A stretch of DNA of 19,771 nt from the NCBI GenBank assembly GCA_022572105.1, contig JACZWN010000039.1:1-19771 (forward strand). Direction: 5' to 3'. The stretch is from Pseudomonadota bacterium (GTDB taxonomy: Bacteria > Pseudomonadota > Alphaproteobacteria > Kiloniellales > J153). Position numbers and translations under genes: made by a program. The notes beneath the pieces were generated by a model, which worked only from the letters and a program-made list of their open reading frames with translations, did not search any database and was not told where the DNA came from. Within the stretch, counting starts at the first letter, position 1. Each line of letters opens with the position of its first letter. Shown piece by piece: positions 13,143-19,771 of the stretch.

Positions 13143-14381
13143 GTGGCCGAAATCAGGGTCGACGGCGCGCGGCTGTGGGACAGCCTGATGGAGATGGGGC
13201 GGATCGGCGCCACGCCCAAGGGCGGGGTCGGGCGCCTGGCGCTGACCGATTTGGACAAGCAAGCGCGCGACCTTTTCGTGCGCTGGTGCGAGGCCGCCGG
13301 CTGCGCGGTCCGGGTCGACCGCATGGGCAACATCTTCGCGCGGCGCGCCGGCACCGACGACAGCTTGGCGCCGGTCATGACCGGCAGCCACCTGGACAGC
13401 CAACCCTTGGGCGGCAGGTTCGACGGCGCCTACGGCGTGCTCGCCGGGCTCGAGGTGGTGCGCGCCCTGAACGACGCCGGCGCCGCGACCCGGGCGCCCC
13501 TCGACGTGGTCGCCTGGACCGACGAGGAGGGCGCGCGCTTCAAGGCCGGCATGATGGGCTCGGGCGTCTTCGCCGGGCTCCAGGACTTGGAGGCGGCACT
13601 GGCCAACCCCGATCCGGACGGGCGCACCATGGGCGCGGAGCTGGCGCGCATCGGCTATGCCGGGGCCGAGCCGGTCGGCGGCATGGAGATCGCGGCCTTC
13701 TTCGAGGCGCACATCGAGCAGGGCCCGGTGCTCGAGGCCGAGGGCATACCCGTCGGCGTCGTGCTCGGCGGGCAAGGCCAGCGCTGCTTCCGGGTCACGG
13801 TCACCGGCGAGGAGGGCCACGCCGGGACGCTGCCCATGGACCGGCGCAAGGACGCGCTGCTCGGCGCCGCGCGCATGATCGCCGCCCTCAACGGGGTCGC
13901 CTTCGCGCACGAGCCCCACCCCGTGATCACGGTCGGTGCGCTCCAGGTGCGCCCGAACTCGCCCAACACCATCCCGGGCCAGGCGGTCTTCACCATCGAC
14001 AGCCGCCACCCGGACGACGGCACCCTGGCCACGGTGGCCGCGGACATGCGCGCGGCCTGCGAAGACATCGCCGCCGAGGCCGGGCTCGAGGTCGCGCTCG
14101 AGCAGACCACATCGCGCGGCACGGTCGCCTTCGACGAGACTTGCATCGCGGCGGTGCGCGCGGCGGCCGAGCGCCTCGGCACCCCGCACCGCGACATCTA
14201 CTCGGGCGCCGGCCACGACGCCTGCAACCTGGCGCTCATCGCGCCGACCGCCATGATCTTCGTGCCCTGCGAGAAGGGCATCAGCCACAACGAAGCCGAG
14301 AACGCCAAACCCGAGGACCTGGCGGCCGGCTGCGACGTGCTGTTGCAGGTGATGGTCGAGCGGGCGGGGGCGGCGGGCTAG
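13143..14381 (+). CDS. M20-family N-carbamoyl-L-amino-acid hydrolase / allantoate amidohydrolase-like enzyme
   Basis: The 412-residue protein is a binuclear-metal amidohydrolase of the M20/HyuC/AllC type. Metal ligands fit the family: H83 in GSHLDSQPLGG, D94 in GRFDGAYGVL, E128/E129 in TDEEGARF, H190 in FEAHIEQGPVLE and H382 in GISHNEAE. The dimerisation-domain motif GEEGHAGTLPMDRRKD carries the substrate-binding residues, and SGAGHDA (H358) is also typical. The enzymes cleave the carbamoyl or ureido amide of N-carbamoyl amino acids, allantoate or ureidoglycine, releasing ammonia and CO2; which one cannot be told. The start is GTG at 13143, with AGGGGG about 6 bases upstream. It converges with the membrane protein gene at 14378, and the two stop codons share a CTAG. 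Confidence 0.9.
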   Translation: MAEIRVDGARLWDSLMEMGRIGATPKGGVGRLALTDLDKQARDLFVRWCEAAGCAVRVDRMGNIFARRAGTDDSLAPVMTGSHLDSQPLGGRFDGAYGVLAGLEVVRALNDAGAATRAPLDVVAWTDEEGARFKAGMMGSGVFAGLQDLEAALANPDPDGRTMGAELARIGYAGAEPVGGMEIAAFFEAHIEQGPVLEAEGIPVGVVLGGQGQRCFRVTVTGEEGHAGTLPMDRRKDALLGAARMIAALNGVAFAHEPHPVITVGALQVRPNSPNTIPGQAVFTIDSRHPDDGTLATVAADMRAACEDIAAEAGLEVALEQTTSRGTVAFDETCIAAVRAAAERLGTPHRDIYSGAGHDACNLALIAPTAMIFVPCEKGISHNEAENAKPEDLAAGCDVLLQVMVERAGAAG

Positions 14382-15676
14382 GCCGCGAACAAAACCGAGC
14401 AGATGACCACTGCGGCGATGACGCCGGCGAGGTCGGCGGTCAGGCCGGCGGCCAGCGCATGGCGCACGCGCCGGACCTGGACCGCGCCGAAGTAGACCGC
14501 GAGCACGTAGAAGGTGGTCTCGGTCGAGCCCTGCAACGTGCTGACCAGCAGCCCGGTGTAGCTGTCCGGCCCGATCGCCGGGTCCTGCAGGATCGAGGCG
14601 ACGAAGCCGTAGGCGCCCGAGCCCGAGAGCGGCCTGAGCAGGGCCATGGACAGCGCCTCGGGCGGCAGGCCGAAGAGCCCGGTGACCGCGCCCAAGGGCA
14701 CGACCAGGAGCTCCATGGCGCCGCTGGCGCGGAACATGCCGACCGCGACCAGGATCGCGACCAGGTAGGGGATGATGCGGAGCGCCACCTGGAAGCCGTC
14801 CTTGGCGCCCTCGACGAAGACCTCGTAGACCCGGACTTTGCGCAGCAAACCGAAGCCGAGCAGGAGCACGATCAGGCCCGGGATGATCCAGGGCGAGATC
14901 GCCCGGCCGTAGACGATGGTCAGCGGCACGATGGCCGCGACCGCGAGCAGCGCCAGCCACGACACCCAGCCCGGATAGGCCCCCGCCGCGGACTCGAGCG
15001 ACCCGGCCGCCATCTTGCCGGCGTCGGTCTCGGCGCCGTCCTCTTCGACCGAACCCGCGCCCGTGGGCGCCGCCGCGAAGCGCTGGTAGAACTTGGCGGC
15101 CACGATCGCCACCGCGGTCGAGCAGATGGTGGCGAAGAGCGTCGTCGGCAGGATGGCGGCCGGGTCGCTCGAGCCGGCGGCGGCGCGCAGCGCGATGATC
15201 CCGGTCGGCAGCAGGGTCACGCTCGAGGTGTTGATCGCGAGAAACAGCGCCATGGCGTTGGTCGCGGTGCCCTTGTGCGGGTTGAGCTTGTCGAGCTCCT
15301 GCATGGCGCGGATGCCGAACGGCGTCGCCGCGTTGCCGAGGCCGAGAACGTTGGCCGAGATATTGAGGATCATGGCGCCCATGGCCGGGTGCTCGGCCGG
15401 GACCTCGGGGAACAGGCGCACCATGAGCGGGCGCACGACGCGCGCGATGATGACCAGGAGCCCCCCGGCCTCGGCCACCTTCATGAGCCCGAGGAAGAGC
15501 GCCATCACGCCCACCAGGCCGATGGCCAGCGTGACCGCGCCGCCGGCGGCGTCCACCACGGCCAGCGACAAGACCTGCATGGGCGACTGCGCGTCGGCCA
15601 CGGCCGACCAGGTCAGCTCGCGATAGCCGGCGATCGCGAAGGCGATGAAGATGAGGGCGAAGAAGATGGCGTTCAC
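14378..15676 (-). CDS. SpmA-SpmB fusion membrane protein (nucleoside-recognition/Gate domains)
   Basis: The 432-residue membrane protein joins two Gate domains that Bacillus carries as separate SpmA and SpmB. The SpmA-like half (about 1-200) includes RVVRPLMVRLFPEVP, AMGAMILNISANVLGLGNAATPFGIRAM and ATNAMALFLAINTSSVTLLPTG. An acidic linker of about 30 residues follows (SVEEDGAETDAG). The SpmB-like half (about 235-432) includes VYEVFVEGAKDGFQVALRII, LLRPLSGSGAYGF and LQGSTETTFYVLAVYFG. The role in non-sporulating bacteria is unknown; the fold is related to concentrative nucleoside transporters, so movement of a nucleobase- or ureide-like solute is plausible. The start is GTG at 15676 with GGAG 8 bases upstream. 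A ureide/carbamoyl hydrolase converging on it suggests a shared substrate theme. Confidence 0.85.
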   Translation of the reverse strand: MNAIFFALIFIAFAIAGYRELTWSAVADAQSPMQVLSLAVVDAAGGAVTLAIGLVGVMALFLGLMKVAEAGGLLVIIARVVRPLMVRLFPEVPAEHPAMGAMILNISANVLGLGNAATPFGIRAMQELDKLNPHKGTATNAMALFLAINTSSVTLLPTGIIALRAAAGSSDPAAILPTTLFATICSTAVAIVAAKFYQRFAAAPTGAGSVEEDGAETDAGKMAAGSLESAAGAYPGWVSWLALLAVAAIVPLTIVYGRAISPWIIPGLIVLLLGFGLLRKVRVYEVFVEGAKDGFQVALRIIPYLVAILVAVGMFRASGAMELLVVPLGAVTGLFGLPPEALSMALLRPLSGSGAYGFVASILQDPAIGPDSYTGLLVSTLQGSTETTFYVLAVYFGAVQVRRVRHALAAGLTADLAGVIAAVVICSVLFAA

Positions 15677-15723
15677 GGGCCGAGCTCCGTCCGTAGCGGC
15701 GCCGGCGGCGAAGCCGGCGACCC

Positions 15724-15747
15724 GGGTCGCGAATCGGGTCGCGAATC
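15724..15747. repeat. 12-bp perfect tandem duplication
   Basis: GGGTCGCGAATC occurs twice, back to back, in the leader of the SpmAB-type gene. It is non-coding as far as can be seen. Confidence 0.85.
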
Positions 15748-15790
15748 GGCGGCGCTGCCCATGGGCATGCTGGTCGATCGATCCGAGTCG

Positions 15791-15830
15791 GGGGAAGGCT
15801 TTTCGGCATCCGGGGAAGGCATTTCGGCGC
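15791..15830. repeat. Imperfect tandem duplication of 21-bp period
   Basis: GGGGAAGGCTTTTCGGC is followed 21 bases later by GGGGAAGGCATTTCGGC, one mismatch in 17. It lies between the SpmAB-type gene and the hydroxylase pseudogene. Confidence 0.75.
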
Positions 15831-15853
15831 GCCCGCGCGCGGGGCCGCGCGGT

Positions 15854-16200
15854 TTATTCCGATCCCATGCGCGGCAGGTTGGCGTAAGTCTTGAAGGCGA
15901 GGTCGGCTTCCTCGTCGTCGGGAGGCAGCTTGGCCAGCTTTTCGCGCATCTGGTAGACGTCGTGGAGGATTTCTTGCTTGGCCGGATCGCGCACGTAGCT
16001 CTGCACCCAGGTGACCGCCGCCAGACGCTCGCCGCGGGTTGACCGGCGCGACCCGGCGCAGGGTCGAGAAGGGATAGACGACCGCGGCGCCCGCCGGCGG
16101 CTTGACCTCCCGCTCGCCGAACGGGCTTTGCATGACCGTCTCGCCGCCGTCGTAGTCGGCCGGGTCGCTCGGGAACACGGGTGACCGAGATATCGGTGCG
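15854..16200 (-). pseudogene. PKHD-type Fe(II)/2-oxoglutarate hydroxylase (PiuC/YbiX-like), truncated with two frameshifts
   Basis: Three consecutive frames on the minus strand spell one protein. RTDISVT (16200-16180) continues as VFPSDPADYDGGETVM to TLRRVAPV (from 16178), then as TRGERLAAVTWVQSYVRDP through to the stop at 15854. A single extra base near 16179 and another in the TT at 16039-16040 explain both shifts; removing them gives a continuous reading frame. The pattern RTD-S-T-FLSDP-DYDGGEL, PAG--V-YP-S-LHRV-PVTRG-R--A-TWVQS is that of PKHD-type hydroxylases, which include iron-regulated PiuC. The N-terminal half, carrying the HxD iron ligands, is missing. The gene is dead unless the shifts are sequencing errors, and even then it is truncated. 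Confidence 0.75.
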
Positions 16201-16415
16201 CGATCGCCTGCCGGGGCGCCGACGGCGCCTCGGCGGATTGGGTGGTCATTCGCATCACCAAAGGAGGCGGCATCACCTTCAACAGCGCCGCCCCTTACCT
16301 GGGCAAGGGCAACATGGAGGCGGCGCGGCTGCTGTTCGAGACATACGGCGACAAGGTCGGTCTCGGCATCTGCGCGCGCTGCTCGGCGGGGACACGAGTG
16401 GATCGAGCTAGAATT
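16185..16415 (+). pseudogene. Unidentified coding remnant on the plus strand
   Basis: The frame is open after the TGA at 16182 and reads GADGASADWVVIRITKGGG, then ITFNSAAPYLGKGNMEAARL and LFETYGDKVGLG. Amphipathic order and codon choice look genuine over roughly 60 residues, but I do not recognise the family. After about 16380 the text degenerates (CARCSAGTRVDRARI). No convincing start lies upstream; GTG at 16242 would be the first possible one. It abuts the hydroxylase remnant head to head, so the two may be edges of one deletion or rearrangement. It overlaps no intact gene. Confidence 0.4.
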
Positions 16416-16468
16416 TTCGCGGTGATCGGCGCGTTGGCCTCAAAGCAGCGGCCCGGACTTTCTTTCGG

Positions 16469-16882
16469 CTATTGGGCTTTCGGCTTTTGTTCGCGGGTCT
16501 CGACCGGGCCGCCGGCCTCGCGCCAGGCGGTGAAGCCGCCGCCGATGTGGCAGACCGGCGCCAGGCCCATGTCCCGCACCGCCTTGGCGGCGAGTGCCGA
16601 GCGCCAGCCCATGGAACAGAAAAACACGAACCGCTTGCCCGACTGAAAGATGTTCCTGGCATAGGGGCTCTCGGGATCGACCCAGAATTCGAGCATGCCT
16701 CGGGGCACGTGCAGGGCGCCGGGGATCGTGCCCTCGCGCCACAGCTCGCGCACGTCCCGCACGTCGACGAAGACGACCGCGTCGTCCTCGAGTCGCTCCA
16801 ACGCCTTATCGACCGGCCAGGTCTCGATTTCGGCCTCGGCCTCGGCGCAGAGCTGGGCGATACCCTTGGTGATTTCGCTCAT
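16469..16882 (-). CDS. Single-domain rhodanese-like sulfurtransferase
   Basis: The 137-residue protein is a rhodanese domain. It shows VVFVDVRDVRELWREGTIPGALHVPRG at about 36-62, the active loop C89-S-M-G-W-R94-S in FFCSMGWRSA, and the closing CHIGGGFTAWREAGGPV. The cysteine and the loop arginine that hold the persulfide are present, so transfer of sulfane sulfur is likely. There is no signal peptide, so it acts in the cytoplasm. Its ATG overlaps the stop of soxG (ATGA), placing it as the last gene of the sarcosine oxidase operon. Its role there is unclear: it could supply sulfur for a cofactor, or belong to sulfur or formaldehyde/glutathione chemistry. The ATG at 16882 is the only start that gives the family length. 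Confidence 0.85.
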   Translation of the reverse strand: MSEITKGIAQLCAEAEAEIETWPVDKALERLEDDAVVFVDVRDVRELWREGTIPGALHVPRGMLEFWVDPESPYARNIFQSGKRFVFFCSMGWRSALAAKAVRDMGLAPVCHIGGGFTAWREAGGPVETREQKPKAQ

Positions 16883-17511
16883 GCGATCACGGTAACCTCG
16901 TACTCCCGGCCGGCGTCCTCGAGCCAGAGCCAGAGGTACTCGGCGAAGCTGCGCAAGACGTAGACCTCGAAGACCGGCCCCTCCGCGGCGCTCTCGTCGG
17001 CGCTCAGATGGATCGCCACGGTCGCCTTGGCCAGAAGGGTCTGGGCGCACTGCCCGGCCCCGAACGCGCGCGGGTGGAAGTCCAGCGGGCAGCCCTTTTG
17101 CAGGAGCGCGCGCGCCTTGGGCCCGGCAATCCGGATGCAGGTGCGGCCCTCGCCGATCTCGGTCACCGCCGCGAAACGATCGGCGAGCGCCGCGCGCAGC
17201 TTATCGGCGAGGTCCGGCCCGGCGCCGGGCCCGGGGCTGGGACTGACGATCCACCACTCGTCGGGGCCGAGCCAGAGCGCGCTCGCCTCGCCGTTGCCCG
17301 CGGTGGTGTTGGGTTGCGTCGGGAGCGTGAAGCCGAAGGCTTCCGCGAAGGCGTTCATGGCGGTCTCGTCGGAGGGATCGAGGCGCAGGTTGACCATGCC
17401 CCGGTGCGGGCGCTCGGCCAGCGTCACGCCGGCCGCGCCGCGGCTCGCTTCGGCGCGTCCGTCGAGGCCGAGATGCGCGAGCGGGCTTTGCCTGAGATAG
17501 GCCTCAACCAC
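16879..17511 (-). CDS. soxG: Sarcosine oxidase gamma subunit
   Basis: The 210-residue protein matches the gamma subunit of heterotetrameric sarcosine oxidase. It has SPLAHLGL near the start, GVTLAERPHRGMVNLRLDP, LWLGPDEWWIVSP (about 80-92), EIGEGRTCIRIAGPKARALLQKGCPLDFHPRAF and a C-terminal VYVLRSFAEYLWLWLEDAGREYEV. The subunit pairs with SoxA, SoxB and SoxD to oxidise sarcosine to glycine, with C1 transfer to tetrahydrofolate. The start is GTG at 17511; it overlaps the last codons of soxA by 8 bases, so translation is probably coupled. The end overlaps the rhodanese start. Confidence 0.9.
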   Translation of the reverse strand: MVEAYLRQSPLAHLGLDGRAEASRGAAGVTLAERPHRGMVNLRLDPSDETAMNAFAEAFGFTLPTQPNTTAGNGEASALWLGPDEWWIVSPSPGPGAGPDLADKLRAALADRFAAVTEIGEGRTCIRIAGPKARALLQKGCPLDFHPRAFGAGQCAQTLLAKATVAIHLSADESAAEGPVFEVYVLRSFAEYLWLWLEDAGREYEVTVIA

Positions 17512-19771
17512 GGAGCCGCTCCCCGTCCGGGTCCAGGAACACCGGGCGCGTGATGGTGCAGGCCACGGTCTTGCCGCCGGCCAAGGGGGAGAGCAGCTTG
17601 TGCCCCATCTTGGCGCGCCCGCCCTTCACCAGCGCGAGCGCGATGGAACGCTCCAGGTTGGGGCTGTAATAGCTCGAGGAGACATGGCCGACCATGGTCA
17701 TGGGCGGCTTGTCGCGTAGGGTCTCGACCAGTTGCGCGCCCTCGGGCAGGACCTCGTTCGGGTCCTCGGTCAAGAGGCCGACCAGTTGCTTGCGGTCGGG
17801 TTTCAGCATGTCCGGGCGGGTGAGCGAGCGCTTGCCGACGAAGTCCTTCTTCTTGGACACGATCCAGTCCATGCCGAGATCCAGCGGCGTCACCGAGCCG
17901 TCGGTCTCCTGGCCGACGATGATGAAGCCCTTCTCGGCGCGCAGCACGTGCATGGTCTCGGTGCCGAAGGAGGTGATGTTGTACTTCTCGCCCGCGGTCA
18001 TGACCGCCTGCCAGAGCGCCAGGCCGTAGCTCGCCGGCACGTTGATCTCGTAGCTCATCTCGCCGGTGAATGAGACCCGGAACACCCGCGCCCTGATGCC
18101 GGCGACCGTGCCCTTGGCCCAGCCCATGTGCGGCAGCGCGTTGGTCGAGAGCTCGATGTCGTCGGTGAGTTCGGCCAGCAGCCTGCGCGCGTTGGGTCCG
18201 GAGAGCGAGACCGTGGCGAACTGCTCGGTCACGCTGGTCAGGCGGACCTCGAGCTCGGGCCATTCGGTCTGCAGGTACTCCTCGAGATGCTGCAGCACCG
18301 GCGCCGCGTTGCCGGTCGTGGTGGTCATCAGGTAGTGGTGCTCGCCCAGGCGCGCGGTCACGCCGTCGTCCATGACCATGCCGTCCTCGCCCAGCATCAG
18401 GCCATAGCGGCACTTGCCGACCTCGAGCTTGGACCAAGCGTTGGTGTACATGCGGTTGAGGAACTCGGCCGCGTCCTTGCCTTGGATGTCGATCTTGCCC
18501 AGCGTCGAGGCGTCGACCACGCCGAGCGAGTCGCGCACCGCCTTGACCTCGCGGTTGACGGCGTCGTGCATGGATTCGCCGGGCCGCGGGTAATACCAGG
18601 GCCGCTTCCACTGGCCGACGTCCTCGAAGGGCGCGCCGTTGCGCTCGTGCCAGGCGTGGATCGGCGTCTTGCAGGTGGCATCGAGCAGGTCGTCGACATC
18701 GCGGCCGGCGAAGGCGCCGAAGGTGACCGCGGTATAGGGCGGGCGGAAGGTGGTGACGCCCACTTCCGGGATCGGCCGGCCGAGCGTCTCGGCGATGATG
18801 CCGATGGCATTCACGTTGCTGGTCTTGCCCTGATCGGTGCCCATGCCGGTGGTGGTGTAGCGCTTGATGTGCTCGATCGAGCGGTAGCCCTCGCGCAGCG
18901 CCAGCTTGAGGTCGTCGGCGGTGACGTCGTTCAGCAGGTCGACGAAGTGCTTGCCGCCCTGGCCGAGCGGCTTGTCCGAGGGCACCAGCCACTGCCAGCG
19001 CGCCGGCAGGAAGGTTGCGTCGCCGGCTTTGGGCACCTTCTTCTTGCGCCCCTTGGGCTTGAACCCGGCGGCCTTGGCCGCATCCTGGCCGGCGGCGAAA
19101 CCTTGGGCCAGACAGGAGGCCAGGCCGAAGGCGCCGTTGCAGGCGCCCGCCGAGCGCTCGGCCTGAGCCGACTCGCCGGGCACGAAGCAGCCCCGCGCCT
19201 GGTCGAAGACCACCTTGCCGCGCGACTGGCTGAACAGGTGCACCGTCGGGTTCCATCCGCCCGAGACGGCAAGCAGATCGCAGTCGAGCGCCTCGGCTTC
19301 GCCTTCGATGCGCGTGCCGTCCGCGCTGATCCGGGCGACCCGGACCCCGGCGATCCGCTTGCCGCCGCGCGTCCCGACGATGGCGTGGCCGGCGAGCACG
19401 GGCAGGCCGTCGGCCTCCGCGCGCTCCGAGGCCGGCCCTTCCGGCTCGGGCCGCAGGTCGACGATACCGGCGATCTCGATGCCCGCGGCGGCCATGTCGA
19501 GGGCGGCGTGGTAGGCGCCGTCGTTGTTGGTGAAGACGACCGCCTTGGAGCCCGGCTTGACGGCGTAGCGGTTGAGGTAGGTTCGGCAGGCTTCGGCCAG
19601 CAGGATGCCCGGGCGGTCGTTGTCGCGGAACACCAGGGGCCGCTCGATCGCGCCGGTGGCGAGCACCACCTGGTTCGCGCGCAGCTTCCACAGGCGTTGG
19701 CGCGGCAGGCGATCCGGCTTCTCGACCAGATGGTCGGTGACCCGCTCGATGAGGCCGATGAAGTTGTGATC
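17504..19771 (-). CDS. soxA: Sarcosine oxidase alpha subunit, 5' end outside the window
   Basis: The visible 755 residues are the C-terminal three quarters of a protein usually near 1000 residues. The frame runs off the window edge: DHNFIGLIERVTDHL, then QRLWKLRANQVVLATGAIERPLVF, the NAD/FAD-binding core of SoxA. Later blocks are GGWNPTVHLFSQ, TTTGMGTDQGKTSNVNAIG, TTFRPPYTAVTFGAFAGRD, and a GcvT-like folate-binding aminomethyltransferase half (GKIDIQGKDAAEFLNRMYTN, VSFTGEMSYEINVPASYG and GQETDGSVTPLDLGMDWIV). The enzyme oxidises sarcosine in the cytoplasm and passes the one-carbon unit to tetrahydrofolate. The order soxA, soxG is standard; soxB and soxD should lie upstream, outside the window. 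No frameshift or truncation is visible. Confidence 0.95.
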   Translation of the reverse strand, partial: DHNFIGLIERVTDHLVEKPDRLPRQRLWKLRANQVVLATGAIERPLVFRDNDRPGILLAEACRTYLNRYAVKPGSKAVVFTNNDGAYHAALDMAAAGIEIAGIVDLRPEPEGPASERAEADGLPVLAGHAIVGTRGGKRIAGVRVARISADGTRIEGEAEALDCDLLAVSGGWNPTVHLFSQSRGKVVFDQARGCFVPGESAQAERSAGACNGAFGLASCLAQGFAAGQDAAKAAGFKPKGRKKKVPKAGDATFLPARWQWLVPSDKPLGQGGKHFVDLLNDVTADDLKLALREGYRSIEHIKRYTTTGMGTDQGKTSNVNAIGIIAETLGRPIPEVGVTTFRPPYTAVTFGAFAGRDVDDLLDATCKTPIHAWHERNGAPFEDVGQWKRPWYYPRPGESMHDAVNREVKAVRDSLGVVDASTLGKIDIQGKDAAEFLNRMYTNAWSKLEVGKCRYGLMLGEDGMVMDDGVTARLGEHHYLMTTTTGNAAPVLQHLEEYLQTEWPELEVRLTSVTEQFATVSLSGPNARRLLAELTDDIELSTNALPHMGWAKGTVAGIRARVFRVSFTGEMSYEINVPASYGLALWQAVMTAGEKYNITSFGTETMHVLRAEKGFIIVGQETDGSVTPLDLGMDWIVSKKKDFVGKRSLTRPDMLKPDRKQLVGLLTEDPNEVLPEGAQLVETLRDKPPMTMVGHVSSSYYSPNLERSIALALVKGGRAKMGHKLLSPLAGGKTVACTITRPVFLDPDGERLRG

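Noticed and set aside
13106..16042. Plus-strand open frame of 978 codons
   Set aside because: It is a shadow frame across the amidohydrolase and the opposite-strand SpmAB gene, without domain similarity.
13101..16178. Minus-strand open frame of 1025 codons
   Set aside because: Only its first 47 residues match a protein (the hydroxylase remnant); the rest is antisense to the amidohydrolase or out of frame with the SpmAB-type gene.

Overview
The window is GC-rich DNA, dense in GCG/CGC, apart from AT-richer patches near 1600-1800 and 5820-6850. It reads like the chromosome of a metabolically versatile alphaproteobacterium. Evidence for that class is a CtrA-type receiver protein, a heterotetrameric sarcosine oxidase operon (soxA-soxG), a SauS-type acylating dehydrogenase, a TauE/SafE-family exporter, and remnants of TRAP, DeoR and FGGY-kinase genes of the kind rhizobial and rhodospirillal genomes carry. 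The species cannot be named from the sequence alone. No rRNA, tRNA or CRISPR array was seen.

Layout. 1-761: three decayed gene ends in a row (FGGY sugar kinase, glycerol-1-phosphate-dehydrogenase-like protein, DeoR regulator), the scar of a lost sugar-alcohol operon. 887-1252: a receiver-only CtrA-like protein. 1815-2156: a lysine-rich histone-H1-like repeat protein. 2539-5038: a gamma-glutamylcyclotransferase-like gene, an internally deleted TRAP permease remnant, and a convergent gamma-glutamyltransferase carrying an in-frame 18-bp tandem repeat. 5147-5629: an exported nuclease-fold protein that has lost catalytic residues. 5748-6912: an AT-richer insertion of about 1.1 kb bounded by 55-bp direct repeats (52/55 identical) that duplicate the 3' end of the neighbouring ligase gene. 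It carries two overlapping unknown genes, a three-TM membrane protein and a 142-aa soluble protein.

6856-10295 (minus strand) is a tight operon. Its first gene is an acylating aldehyde dehydrogenase of the sulfoacetaldehyde type, followed by the beta and alpha subunits of an ADP-forming acyl-CoA ligase resembling succinyl-CoA synthetase. The most economical reading is interconversion of sulfoacetate, sulfoacetyl-CoA and sulfoacetaldehyde. A TSUP (TauE/SafE) exporter at 12295 and an EamA transporter at 10959 lie next to it, which suits sulfonate metabolism. 13143-15676 holds an M20 ureide/carbamoyl-amino-acid amidohydrolase and a convergent SpmA-SpmB fusion membrane protein, whose stop codons overlap in a single CTAG. 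15854-16415 is another decayed patch (a PKHD-type Fe(II)/2-oxoglutarate hydroxylase with two frameshifts, and an unidentified fragment). 16469-19771 (minus strand) is soxA (5' end outside the window), soxG and a rhodanese, all overlapping and probably translationally coupled.

The two best candidates for something undescribed are the two-gene island inserted at the ligase 3' end and the sulfoacetate-type operon that uses an ADP-forming ligase.
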